From Lepidonotus clava (taxonomy: Eukaryota > Annelida > Polychaeta > Phyllodocida > Polynoidae), in assembly GCA_936440205.1 (NCBI GenBank), contig OW387147.1:28173629-28237628 (forward strand): a DNA stretch of 64,000 nucleotides. The letters are read 5' to 3'. Shown piece after piece: positions 35,851-47,428 of the stretch (within the stretch, counting starts at the first letter, position 1; each line of letters opens with the position of its first letter). Made by a program: the position numbers and the translations under genes. The notes beneath the pieces were generated by a model. That model saw only the letters and a program-made list of their open reading frames with translations, was not told where the DNA came from and did not search any database.

Positions 35851-36814
35851 AGTGAGCTAACGCTTCAAATGCAGGCACAACGGATTACACTCGAAGGGGT
35901 CAACAAAAGTAAACAAACTCTCGTACAGGACGACCTCAAACAACAACACCAAATACAAGTTGAGCAACTCAACAAAGAAATTGAGCAACTCAGGCTTGAA
36001 ACTATGACCCACAGTGACCGACTGCGGGAAGACTTTGAAGAGGAAAAAATACAAGTTATCCAAAGTATAAGATTAGAGCTAGAGCAGAGGTTTAAAAATG
36101 AGCTTCAACAGTGCAAAAGTGATTGTGAAAATGAGAAAATTGCTGCTCTTGAACAACTCAGGGATGAACTTGAAGAGCAGCATGACCGAGAATTTGGTGA
36201 CCTTCGGGTGCAACTGGCTGTTGAAAAGGACGAGGCGTTAAACAGCCTCAGGAAGGAGTCTGAGGGTGCTAGTGCTGAAACCTTCCAGCTGCAGTTAAAT
36301 GACATTGAAGCAAAACATGCCAAAGCTCTCCAGGATTTACATGATGAGTTGGGTGAACAGCAAAACAACGCCCTGGTGGATTTACGTGCAGAAATCGAGG
36401 ATGAGAACAGTGACACTATAGGTAAACTTAAAGACGAGTATGCTGAGTCGTTACAGGCACAGAAAGATCAATTAGAGGAACAGAGAAATGATGAATTGGA
36501 TGCTCTACGAAAGGAACTCGGACACGAGAAAGAACGTGAGTTATCTCAATTGAGGGATGACTTGGAAGCTGAAAATGCTGAAGAACTGGAAAAGTTGAAA
36601 AACAAATTGTCAGAGAAGCAAGATGAAATAGATCATCTGAAAAGTTCTGTTCATGATTCTTTATCAGAAACTGAGAAAGCACTAGAAGCTCTGCGGCTTG
36701 AGAGAGAAACAGCCTTGAATGACCTCTCAGAAAAACATCAACGCGAAATAGACGATCTCAACAGAGACTGGGAAGAAAAACTTAAGGAACAACTAGAAAA
36801 GGCCACCGAAAAAG
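35851..36814 (+). CDS. AKAP9/pericentrin-like scaffold, body exon 3
   Basis: 964 bases, phase 0 in and phase 1 out (GAAAAAG|GTAAGA). The whole exon is coiled coil and from about 36160 is built of units about 18 residues apart, such as DELEEQHDREFGDLRVQL, AVEKDEALNSLRKES, DELGEQQNNALVDLRAEI and RDDLEAENAEELEKLKNKL. From memory, human AKAP9 (SHEEELSKLKEDL, EIEHRINIEKLKDNL) and pericentrin show the same spacing, which is the first of two reasons for the family call. Those proteins anchor PKA, gamma-tubulin complexes and other partners at centrosome and Golgi. Confidence 0.85.
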
Positions 36815-37297
36815 GTAAGATGTCAGTTCATTGACATGGCTGGTTTTAAAAAAAACATACCGACAGGAGAAACTTAATCTTCATGTTGGAGATCTATAAA
36901 CCTAGATTTTCACATTTGAATAGACAATCGTAGTAGCTCAGCATAGACATTGCCTTTCTTGTATCAATCCCCATACATATTAGAAATAACATGTACATCA
37001 ATATCATTATTTATTTGGCCAGTGAAATTTCACCTAGAATGAGTTGTGATCTTTTGCATAATTAATTTTGGAGATATCAAAAGTATAATCCAGATACCCT
37101 TAGGCTTGTTGAATTCTTACACAATTGATATTCATTACAGGTGCATAGAATGGATTATGAATTCCTTTAAACAGACCAACATACTGTCATACAATTTATT
37201 CCACCGCTCAAAATAACTTTCATACACTAATACTAGGTCCTCGAACTATTGGATCTCCTTTTCCTTTTTGGTGGCATGTAAACGCTTTCAATTGCAG
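36815..37297 (+). other. Intron (0.48 kb)
   Basis: GTAAGA ... AATTGCAG, phase 1. Confidence 0.75.
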
Positions 37298-40200
37298 AAC
37301 CAGACAACATGGACAACTCAGATATGGAAGCAGACTACGAGACAAAAATAGAAAACCTTCGAAGCTACTATATAAAAGAGCTCCTAGAGCAAGAAACTGC
37401 TTATAAGGAGAAAATAGACTCTTTAAACGAACAAACTGCTGCCAAAGACCCCACTAATTCAGAAAGAGAAGAAGAGCTTGAAACAAAAATTGAAAATCTT
37501 CGAAGTTATTACATCGAAGAACTGCAAGAACAGGATGCTGCCTTCAAAGAGGAGATAGACTTTCTGAAGAAGCAGATTGCTGGTGGCGACACCCTGCAGC
37601 TCCCCAGGACACCCAGGACACCCAGATCTGGCACCAGTACTGGGGAGTTTGAGGAGGGGGTGCTGGGAGACTCACAGAACAGCTTCAGAGCTGAGCTGGC
37701 TCCAGGTGAAACAGATTTCATGTATGAAGAGTCAGAAGATGAGGAGGAGCAGGAGGATGAGGACAGGGAAGAAAACTCCAAGGCAACCACCTCCAGTACC
37801 ACAGGTGATAATCAACCACTCAGGGAGGATACATTGGATGAGGACCAGTTGGATTACCTGGATCAACCAGGCAGAAAAGGTACAATAGATTATGATGACG
37901 ATGAGAATGCGAGTGGGAATAGTGAGACAGACAAAGCTGACAGACAGGCTGCAAGTAGAACTGAGAGCCGACTGGGATATGATGAAGTCATTGAATTTAG
38001 TGATACTGAGAGTGACAATTCCAATGACAGTGCAAAAGGTCGTTTTACCACTGTAGTGCAAAGGGGACTTAATTATGATGAGTCTTTTAGTGTGGATCCT
38101 GATGACAATGATCAGGGACAAAGGAAGACCTCAGTGAATAAAGTGCAAAAAGGTCTCAATTATGATGAGTCTTTTAGCGTAGATCCAGATGACATTGATG
38201 ATGGACAGAGCAAGGCCTCTGTGAATATAGTGCAAAAAGGTCTCAATCCTGATGACAGTGAGGGGCAAAGGAAACCTTCAGTGAACATAGTGCAAAAAGG
38301 TCTCAATTATGATGAGTCTTTCAGTGTGGACCAGTTTGAATCAGATGAGGAACGTTCTCCACCGATAGTAAGAAAGGGTCTCAGTTATGAGGAGTCAATT
38401 GATGTGCGAAGCGCATCCCCAGATGAAGAAAGTGATCACCAAGATCTAGAAAACTCATCAGCCAGTCAAAAGACGGTGCAAAGGCAAGATACAAAATCAA
38501 GTTCAAATTTGATAAGCTTTGAATCTGACTCCGAAGAAGAGTTTTCTGGCACTAAACCGAAACTCAAAGCTGATTCTGTAGACAGCAATGGTGAAGCAAA
38601 TGCATCAGGATCAGATCACCATAAAGGATTGCCAAGACAACAGAGAGAAGATAGTGGGGATGATGATATATCAGAAGAGATAGTGGAGGAGGATGAAGGT
38701 CAGGGGTGGAGTGTAGTTCTGGAGGATAGTGACGATGAGCCAGAGGCAGATAAACCTGTTATCTCAGAAACATCCCATGCACCACAACGGCAGGATTTGC
38801 CAAAAGTTGTAATACAACACAGTGATAATGATGCTCCTTCTGCTGTTCATGATTTCTATTCCACACTAGAAGACTTAGAGGCTGTGGACGTTGGCTCAGA
38901 CAAAAAGTGGATCAAACATCTGGAAAGTAGGCTGGAAGAATATGAAGAAGAAATGGATGCTCTCAGGGAGAAAATGATTTCCTTAGATAAGGAACATCAA
39001 TTAGAAATGGAGGAAGCAGAAGAAAAGACAAAGGAATATGAAGAAGAAATCGCCAGGCTACTTAATGAAAACAGTAGACTGAATGATACTGAGGATGTAT
39101 TAGGGGAAACACAAGCGAGATTAAAAGAGCTACTAGAAAAAGAAGAGCTTAGTGAAGGTACTCCTGCTGGTGCGAAAGAAAAAGTGTCATCAAGAGATTC
39201 ATTCAGTGATGTTGACCAAGGGCCAACTCTTGAAGATTTGCAAGAAAAGGAATATGAAATAAAACGGCTTCAGTCCGAACTGGAAGAATTAAAAGAGAAT
39301 GAAGTCGAGAATACCCAATATGCGCAGCAGCTGGAGGAGAAGTTAGCGGCTGCTACTGATGAAAACCACAATTTGAAGGTAAAAGTAAGATCCCTTGGTG
39401 CTGAACATATAGAGCTTGAAGAAAGGGCTTTGAGCTATGAAAATGAGCTTGACATTAAGAGCAAAAGAATCCATCTCCTTTCACAGGAAACAGACGAGCT
39501 GCAAGAAAAGCTCAAACTTTGTGAACAGGAACTTGAAGAGGTTAAAGAGGAAGCTGATGATGTAGCTAAGAGAAATAAAGACAAAATCCAGGACCAAGAA
39601 AAAAGGCTACAAGAACAAAGCATTATAATACGCCATCTTGAACAAGAAATGAAAAACCAAAAGAGTGAAGAAGGAGAAATATCTATAGAATATGAGCAGA
39701 AACTCAAAGATTATGAAGAAGAAATTGCAGAGTTAAAAGAAAGATTGCAATTTGAAGATGAAGTTCAATCTCTTAGAAATGAAATTGAAAGATTGAAGGA
39801 AGAGCATGAACGTGATCGTGAAAATTTGAGGCACAATCTCGAGGAAAAATATATCAAAGAAATGGAGTCACTCCAAGAAGATCTTGAGGAAAGACATGCA
39901 ATTGAAAAAGAGGACCTTAACGATATTCATGCTCAAGAAATGGAAGCCATGAGAAAAGATATGGAAACTCACCATACAGTTACTCATGTTTCTGAACTCT
40001 TTGAGAGTGAAGATACTTCCAGGTCAGTATTAAAACCAGAAGCTGTTGAAAAAGAAAGTCAGACAGACACTTCCACTCATCCTGATATTGATAAGGAAGT
40101 TATCTGCCAAGAATATATAGAGCGGATAAAGTTCCTTGAATCTGAAATGGATAAAGAAGTAGCCAGGCAGTTGAGGCCTCTTGAAGAAAGACATGAGGCA

Positions 40201-42616
40201 GAATTAAACCAGGTACGATCAGCAGTCAAAGATTATGCTGATGAATTTGAACGACATAAATCAGAACTAAGTGACTCCTATGCAAGAGAATTGAATAGTA
40301 TTACCGTAAGGCATGAACAGGAAAAACAGAACTTATACCAGGATCTCATTGAAAAGCATGATGCTGAGATAAAGAAATTGCAAGCTGAACTTGAGAAGAA
40401 GTACACAGAGAGAATGCTGGAGATAACCTCTGAACTAACCGTTCAACATGCACAGGAACTGGCTGTCAGGAAACTAAATGCTGATAAACTGAAACGGCCA
40501 ACTGCCGAAACCCCTGACCACAGGTTTTATGAAAGTGCTAGAACAGACTTCGGTTTTCCACCACCAACCAGCGGTGATCAAGAAAGATTGGAGACGGAGT
40601 ACAAATTGGAAATGGAGAGAGTCAAGGCAGAACTAGAAGAGATGTACTCTGACAGTCAAGAAGAACTCCGCAATGAGCTGATGACCAAACATGGTGCTGA
40701 ACTGTACAAAATTCGTACCGATCTATCCAGACAGCACCAGGAAGAGGTGGAAACAATAAATTCTGAACTCTATGCTGCTAAAGAAGAACTTGAAACTATA
40801 CAGGCTGATTTGGAGCTAAAATACCAAACAGAGATTCAGAAATTGAACTCTACATGTGAAGCAAATGAATCCGATATACAATCGCTACACCAAGAAATAG
40901 AGGACCTTCTCGAAGAAAAAAGTAAGGCTGCGGCAAAAAATATGGAAGATTTAGAAAATATGAAAAATGACATGGCTCGTAGACATGATGGAGAAATGGA
41001 AAGAGTGAGACTAGAGTATAATGAATTGCTTCTTGAAAAAGAGGTAATATTGAGGAGTGAATTGGAGGGAAATGATGAACTAGTTTATAATGATTCGGAA
41101 GAGAAGGACCACCTTATTGCAGAAAGAAATAGTCTGGCTGAAGAACTTGAAAATGTTTCAAAAATGAAAGAAACATTAGAAAATATATCAGAAGAGCTAA
41201 AAAGAGAACAAGAAGAGAAAACAGTCGAAATTGATAACCTTAAAAAGGAACAGGATGAGTTAATTACAACAAAAGACAATATCATACTGGAGTTAAATAT
41301 CCTCCGGGATGCCATGTCAACACTCAGGGAAGACTATGGAAAGGTCTGTGAGGAAAAGGATGCGTTACTTAGTGAGAAAGGTGCCTTAGAGAATGAGATT
41401 GAGGAACTGAAGGAGGATCGCCCTATGATAGAAGGATATAGGCAACACGAGGAGAAACTGGAAGAGGAGAGGAGAAGGCTCGACTATGAATGGCGTGTAT
41501 TGCAGGATGAAAAGGAAGAGATAGAAAGTGATCAAAGGAAGAGGGATGAACTTAGAGATCAATTAAGTGAGGAATGGAAAGTTGTACAGGACCAAAGGAA
41601 TAGATTAGATAAAGAGCTAAGAGATATCACAGGAGATAAGGAAAGCTGTATTGAGGAAAGACGACTTCTGCAGATTGAAAGAGAGGAACTAGAAAAGGAA
41701 AGGCAAAAGGTAAATGAAGAAAATGATAAGATTCAAGAAATGGAAAAGTATATCAGCAATCAAAAGAATCAGTTGCAACGGGACTACGAAGAGTTACAAG
41801 AAAAGAGAGAAAACAGTGAAAAAGAATCAAGAACCGTTCAGTTAGAAAAAGATAGGTGGCAAGAAGAAAAGGTTGAAATAGCAGAATTTAGAGTGGAAAT
41901 GATCGAGGAACAGTCGAGGCTGAGGGAGCAAAGGGATGCACTTTTTATGGAAATTGAAGAAAAAACCAATGAAGTTGAAAAGTTGAATGAAACGCAGCAA
42001 GTGTTACAAACTCAGATTGAGCAGCTCAGAATAGATTTATCTCAAGTTGGTAAAGCCGGAGCAGTAGATGAACTTAATAGTTCTACTCTGATGCTCCCTG
42101 TAGTTGAGGAGCTCATACAACCTGAAGTTGCCAAACCTTGTGGAGATGATAGTGATGAGGAGGACAAAGAGGTTAAATCCACGGCCATAAGAGATGAGGA
42201 AGACAATGCTTCTCAAGTTACAGATGTGACTGAAGAAATAGAGGAGGATATTGAACCCATGTCAGACACCTTTGAAAGTTTGACACAAGAAAGCCTTGCA
42301 TCCTCTGGGGAATCCCTAAAGGCAGAACTTGAGGCCGCTGAGGCCAAAAGTAATAAATCTTTCTCCTTCAGCAGTAGTAGTGATGAGGAGGGAGAGATAC
42401 CCACAGCCCGTAAGAAAACTTTCTCTTTTGAGGAGGAAGAGGAAGTGGCAACAGACAAGGATTCCTCCTCCAGTTCTAAGGGGAAACCCTCCTCCAGTTC
42501 CTCCAGTTCCTCCAGTTCTGAGGAGAAAAGTAAAATTCTGAAGGCTGAGGGGGACCTTGTTGAGGCTAAGCACCAACTTGTAGCTGCTGAGGCTAGACTC
42601 AAAGATCTAGAGCGAG
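37298..42616 (+). CDS. AKAP9/pericentrin-like scaffold, giant body exon 4 (5.3 kb)
   Basis: 5319 bases, phase 1 at both ends; the first ATG (37309) is internal, because AACCAGACAAC before it completes the split codon. Counting residues from that ATG: a short coil with a duplicated ETKIENLRSYYI block (about 1-90); an acidic, Ser-rich disordered region (100-530) with five copies of a GLNYDESFSVD-like motif; a long coil (533-1050); a Pro-rich break (about 1055-1085); coil (1086-1573); and an acidic/Ser-rich tail (1575-1769) with two FSF-acid motifs and a Ser run. The segment VKAELEEMYSDSQEELRNEL near 40625 resembles LRAELDEMYGQQIVQMKQEL of human AKAP9 as I remember it. Together with the 18-residue units this gives the family call; a generic myosin-tail-like match is the main alternative. 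No PACT domain is expected here, since it is C-terminal. Confidence 0.85.
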
Positions 42617-43839
42617 GTGAGTTGGTGGTTGGAGAAGCTTGCTATTGTAGTCAGTGGCGTCAAGACATGCAAACAACCCACCCATAACATCCCCTGTACA
42701 TGAATGCTTGGTGCACTCTTTCAATATATCATACCAATTAGCAATGCTATCATCACTTTGGATGTCACTCACTTGCTCACCTGACTAGAGCATCACTCGT
42801 CTTCAGTGCTTGCTTTGTCAATAGCAGTCAAAACCTGGTATCCTGGATTCTGTACACCCTCTGATATATATCATAATCAATGTATTATATTCTATGACCT
42901 TAAGGGATTTCACAAGCACCGGATAAGTGGATTTCTATATGGTATCACTATATTCGTGTATCGTCTATGTGATTATTTGGCAATGTGGGTAGCCATTGTA
43001 TTTTACATGTGGTTTTTATGTACTGTTCTTTGATAGTCCTTATCACTTTCTCCATTTGTTGTTTTCATTAGCCCCACAACTTTTTTTTAATTTTATTTGT
43101 TTTATACTTTGTTCTTTCACAATTTGGTACTGAATCAATATTGTATAGCATCGTCATTCTATATGTTTTAAGGACACGGCGTGAATCATTTAACATTTCA
43201 TACATGTACTGCAATTATTATATTCTGTCAAATAAGCCGACAACAGCTTAGAATATTTCTAAAATATCGCTACTCACAAAAGCTTAAAATGATGCACATT
43301 TTGGTAAGTCAATGTGCAATTTGTCTGTGCTTGTAAAAAGCTTTTACGTGAATTACACTTTAAAAATGCCGGGTGACAGATGATATTTTGCACACACATA
43401 TACCTACCGTAATACCCATTAAGCTCCCATCAATAGCAATGGCACATTAGATCAAGCACACATATACAAAGCATCGTCTACTTTGCCTAAAGTTTAGGTC
43501 CTTCTGTTTAGTTTTTTTTTTCATTCTTAAACCACACCGTTCAATTTAATTTTACACAGTAAGCCATGCAATTAAAAAAGAACATTGAAAATGTGAGAAA
43601 AGCTATTTGAGATATATAAGAAATTTATAGTCCTGAGTATCAATCATTACCCCCCATCTTTTGTTGCCTATGGAAATAACACTCAGTGAGATTAACCAGC
43701 TATGAATTTAGACTTTGAATATTGGTTTCTAACGATCCTTAACTGAAACTTAAATCTTATAAATGCAACTGGCAGTAATTGCAATATTATATATTATCAT
43801 ATACATCTAAGATTTAATTATTTCGTTTTTGTTTTACAG
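42617..43839 (+). other. Intron (1.2 kb)
   Basis: GTGAGT ... TTGTTTTACAG, phase 1. AT-rich, nothing else seen. Confidence 0.75.
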
Positions 43840-43898
43840 AAGTTCAAGAGCTAGAGAAAAAATTAGAGGAAACGAGAGAAAAATTCCAGGAGGAGCAG
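43840..43898 (+). CDS. AKAP9/pericentrin-like scaffold, small body exon 5
   Basis: 59 bases, phase 1 in and phase 0 out, between TTTTACAG and CAG|GTGAGT. The codons give EVQELEKKLEETREKFQEEQ, a perfect coiled-coil continuation of the preceding exon. Confidence 0.8.
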
Positions 43899-44078
43899 GT
43901 GAGTACATTTCATTTACTTTAAATTTATACATAATAGAATTATTCCTGATGGTTTTCGTCAAACTTGTTTCTCCTTGTCATTGCTTGTCTTGATTATCGT
44001 TATCAGGTCTATATTGCCGTTTTGAAATAGATCATGTATGAATGGACCTCATTAGTGAAGGAGTAATGCCTTGCTACA

Positions 44079-44092
44079 ACACCAGAGGGCGG
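44079..44092 (+). promoter_or_regulatory. CTCF-like motif
   Basis: ACACCAGAGGGCGG matches CCASYAGRKGGCRS at 13 of 14 positions. It lies about 0.8 kb upstream of the promoter-like block at 44.8 kb. Confidence 0.35.
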
Positions 44093-44820
44093 CACTGTTC
44101 CATGCCACAAGATGGGAGAGTGGACCATATTCCCATGCATGCCCAATATTGATCTGTAACTTACCAACCTGTCCCACATCGGCGGTTCGCGTCCGTTTCC
44201 CTACCTCGACTCACGATTCGGACGGAATCTGAGCTGTGTTGCAGTTTGGTAACTTACTAGCTACTATTGCAATCGGTGGACGCAAAAGCGGCAAATAAAG
44301 CTACAGTTAGATTTCTAATAAGTGGGGGATAGTTTTAATAGATAGGTCTCGGGGAAAAAAAAGGGGGGGGGGGGTTGGTCTCAAAAAAGGAGGGGTATTA
44401 TTATCTGAAGCTTACTTTCTAGATGATTTATCCCTAGTGCAATTACAAATTAGGGAAAATGGTACTGTCAATAAAGATGTATGAAGAGCACACTCTAATG
44501 ACCATCATAAAGTTATCTTTGTATATTTTATTGTACCACTTATTTTCCTCAGTCAGCCCCAGGACGGTAATAATTGTTAATGTAATTGACAGATGTCAGA
44601 TTTCCTAATTGTTCCTCATACGATATATTTTTCCCCTTGGCTTTTCCAACTTCAAGATTTCATATTTAGTATTTGAAGTATTACAGTTTGAAACGTTTCC
44701 CAACGTCAATGATGAAGTGGATAGCACTTATACCTCAACAGCTCTCCATTGGCAAGTCGCACCTGGCAGGACAGGTGTCATGCTTGACCGCATTGTGAGA
44801 GTAGGTCAAGTTATGTAACT

Positions 44821-45044
44821 GGGTTACAGCCCGGGACCAATCAGCGCCGACCCGGCCACTGCGGCGGTCCGTACGGTCTTCTCTCACCTGTTTAGCCGTT
44901 GGCGGCGTCAGTGTTGTTGTTGTACATTCGTGCAGGATTTTACCCATCTGCTTTTAAACGACGGGGATTTTACCACAGCATCACCATGGACTTCGCCGGG
45001 CCGGGAGGCTGTCGGGCTGGGATTGCTGCTGTTTTTAGCGAGTA
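44821..45044 (+). promoter_or_regulatory. GC-rich intronic promoter with CCAAT box and an upstream ORF
   Basis: CpG-rich block in an AT-rich intron, with CCAAT at 44837-44841 in the context GACCAATCAGCGC. An ATG in a strong context (tcaccATGG, 44986) opens a 19-codon frame (MDFAGPGGCRAGIAAVFSE) whose TAA overlaps the next ATG (TAATG, 45043-45047), a layout that permits termination and reinitiation. The promoter call rests on composition and the CCAAT box; there is no TATA box. Confidence 0.45.
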
Positions 45045-45101
45045 ATGTTCACGCTGCTGTCTTTGGTGGTTGTTTTTACCGGGACGAAGTCGCCCAGCAA
45101 G
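45045..45101 (+). CDS. Candidate first exon with hydrophobic leader
   Basis: From the ATG at 45045 19 codons read MFTLLSLVVVFTGTKSPSK and stop in phase 0 at AAG|GTAGGC. The start resembles a signal peptide or signal anchor, and phase 0 fits the next body exon (53683). A second frame through the same exon, open from 44819 but lacking an ATG, reads LGLLLFLASNVHAAVFGG, a textbook signal peptide with an A-X-A cleavage site, and leaves in phase 1. The ATG at 44986 is one base out of register with it, so a one-base assembly or sequence difference would change the answer. This is either an alternative start of the scaffold gene or the first exon of a nested secreted-protein gene. I do not recognise the product. 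Confidence 0.35.
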
Positions 45102-45548
45102 GTAGGCCAATTTTGGGGCCCGGGAGGGAAGGGGATGGGGGCCGGTAAGGATTCAAACTGGTGCCGGGCACTGCAGCCAGTCTTGGATGGTTTGGCCCTT
45201 GACACTTGGCATGTTGACAGGGGGTTGGAGAGGAGACTGTCATCTGGTCGTAGGTGTCACATGTCTCAGGACAGTATTGATATCATCGTCACAAACTGGC
45301 GCTGGATTTAAAATGTTCAATGTCCGGGTTGAGGGCCTTCCTGGATTTTCCACTTGTGCCTAGAGTTGCACTTTCCCTTTTGCCCTATGACATGTTTTAT
45401 TATGATATGTATTAGTGAGTAGTGACTAGTGTCCTTAGCACAAAATCTTTTTCTAACCATGGATTGAATTTGTGAGCTATGGAGCTAACGTTAAGGCATA
45501 TAATAGTGTTGCTGATAGATGCAATCCTGCTTTATTTTATATAGATCT

Positions 45549-45573
45549 AAAAAAAAAAAAAAAAAAAAAAAAA
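45549..45573. repeat. Homopolymer A25
   Basis: Twenty-five A residues. No target duplication or retrogene body is visible upstream. Confidence 0.8.
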
Positions 45574-46446
45574 CTAACATTGTAAGTTCATTCATTGCAT
45601 GAATATTTTTTCCCGTTCATTTTCCCAAGTGTGGTAAATTTTATTATCAATTTAAGATTTTGATCTAAAAAAATAATCTAAATGTTAAATGATATTAGTC
45701 AAATTATTTTTCCCCTTTCTTCACGAGATTCAAAAGAAAAATATTAAAATTTTGCAAAATATCAATGAAATGGGGACATTTTTTACGAAAAAAAGCATTT
45801 TGATAAAATCAATAAAACTAAACTAAAATCCTGGCCTACATACCTTATTTTTAACTGATGTTACAGGAAGACAATTTCCTTTCCTTTGCACTATCAAAGT
45901 ATAACTCTAGCATGATAAAGTCTGCTCCTATGTGAAAACAGGTATAGAGTTTTGGGTGTTGGCATTGGCAACTGTTTTTTCTTTCTTTCTTTCTTTTTTG
46001 ATATTTAGATTGAGCGTTTTAACATGATTTCAATGGGAGAATTTTTTTCCCCAAAAACTAAAACTAATTCCAGGGGTGGATCCCCCCCCCCCCTCCGTTT
46101 TTTTGCTGAGGACTTAAACTTGCCAAAGAGAAAAAATGTCGCTCACAAATGCACACCATTTTATTATATGCGGACTCCCCCCACCCCCTTTTCGAAATCC
46201 TGTAAGATATATACCCCTGAATTCTCTCAGGTGTGCTTGGAGATTGAGATTGGAGCTTGGATGTTATATTCGGGTAAGGCTAGAGTGTAATGGGATGAGG
46301 GACTTTTTTTCTTCTTCCAAATTTTAAAACACATAACATGTGACAGTGTAGATACATTTTTTCTTCAGCCAATCTATGGAATATTTTTACTTGTAGCAAG
46401 CACACACGTTATATCAAGGACTAGAATATGTTTTCTATATATTATT

Positions 46447-46668
46447 CAGGGCTCAACATTAAGCATTGCCCGCCTGCCCGGGGCAGGTAAAATTTGAGGA
46501 GGGGCAGGTAGATCTTGACATGTACCTGCCCAAAGGGCAGGCAAAATTTCTGAGATATTATACTAATCTATTAAAGCTGGGCAGGTGAATTTCAGGGCCG
46601 GGCTGGTGTAATTTAACCTAGACCTGCCCGACGGGCAGCCGGGTTTAAACCCTTAATGTTGAGCCCTG
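46447..46668. mobile_element. MITE with CAGGGCTCAACATTAAG terminal inverted repeats
   Basis: 222 bp; left end CAGGGCTCAACATTAAG and right end CTTAATGTTGAGCCCTG are exact inverted repeats over 17 bases. The interior carries several GCCCGGGCAGGT-type words in both orientations and can fold on itself; it has no coding frame. TTATT flanks both sides and may be the target duplication, although hAT elements normally make 8 bp. Placement in hAT is tentative. Confidence 0.85.
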
Positions 46669-47414
46669 TTATTATACATGAGTCTACTATATAAAGCACT
46701 AAAGGGCCAATGCTTTTCTTGATCGAGATTACTAATTCTGTGAGGGCCATAATAAGCTGCATCATGTATTTGACCACATAATGAGTTGTAATCAGATAAT
46801 GATCATCGTGAAATATTGTATCACACAGACTGAAGACCCGCACTGTTGAGGGCAGTATGCTGGTATCATTACAGAGTATTTCCTCCCCAGATACATGTCC
46901 CAATAGGGTACTTAAGTAATACACCAGTGGGTTATAAGTTTTATTTAACTATGAATAGCATGCGATGCGTTTTTGGCGGTATTAAATATAGGCAGATCCT
47001 CGGAAGTTTAGTAGAGGGTAGGGGTCTGGTGGAAGGGGGGGGGGGGGGAATTGGATGTGTGAGGGGGCTTCCAAGTCGAATGTGGAAACTATAAAGTTTT
47101 TCGGCTCCCATCCCTAATCCTACCCTCTTTTTGCATCTAGAGGATACCGCACACCTTTATGGCTTGAGTTGGAGAAAAAGGCGCAGTATATGCATCAGAG
47201 AATGTAAAATGTGTCTTTTATCAATTTGAAAGAGAAAAAAATCTATATGGTATTATCAACCCACTAACGATGAGTAGCTCGCCTCCACGGACCGAAAAGT
47301 TTCCTGGAGTTTACCACTCTGATAGTGACAGGTAACAAGGTGAGGATAAACCCACGTGTCTGAGCCTGCCTTAGCACGCCAGGCACAGCCCATAACACCA
47401 CTGCGCGTCAGCCC

Positions 47415-47428
47415 GTTACCATGACAAC
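47415..47428 (+). promoter_or_regulatory. RFX X-box-like motif in a GC-rich intron block
   Basis: GTTACCATGACAAC fits RYYNYY-AT-RRNRAC at every position. It lies in a GC-richer stretch (47.3-47.6 kb) that may be a conserved control element; no supported exon is next to it. Confidence 0.35.

Noticed and set aside
45549-45573. A25 run as the tail of a retroposed copy
   Set aside because: No target-site duplication, Pol III boxes or coding remnant upstream.
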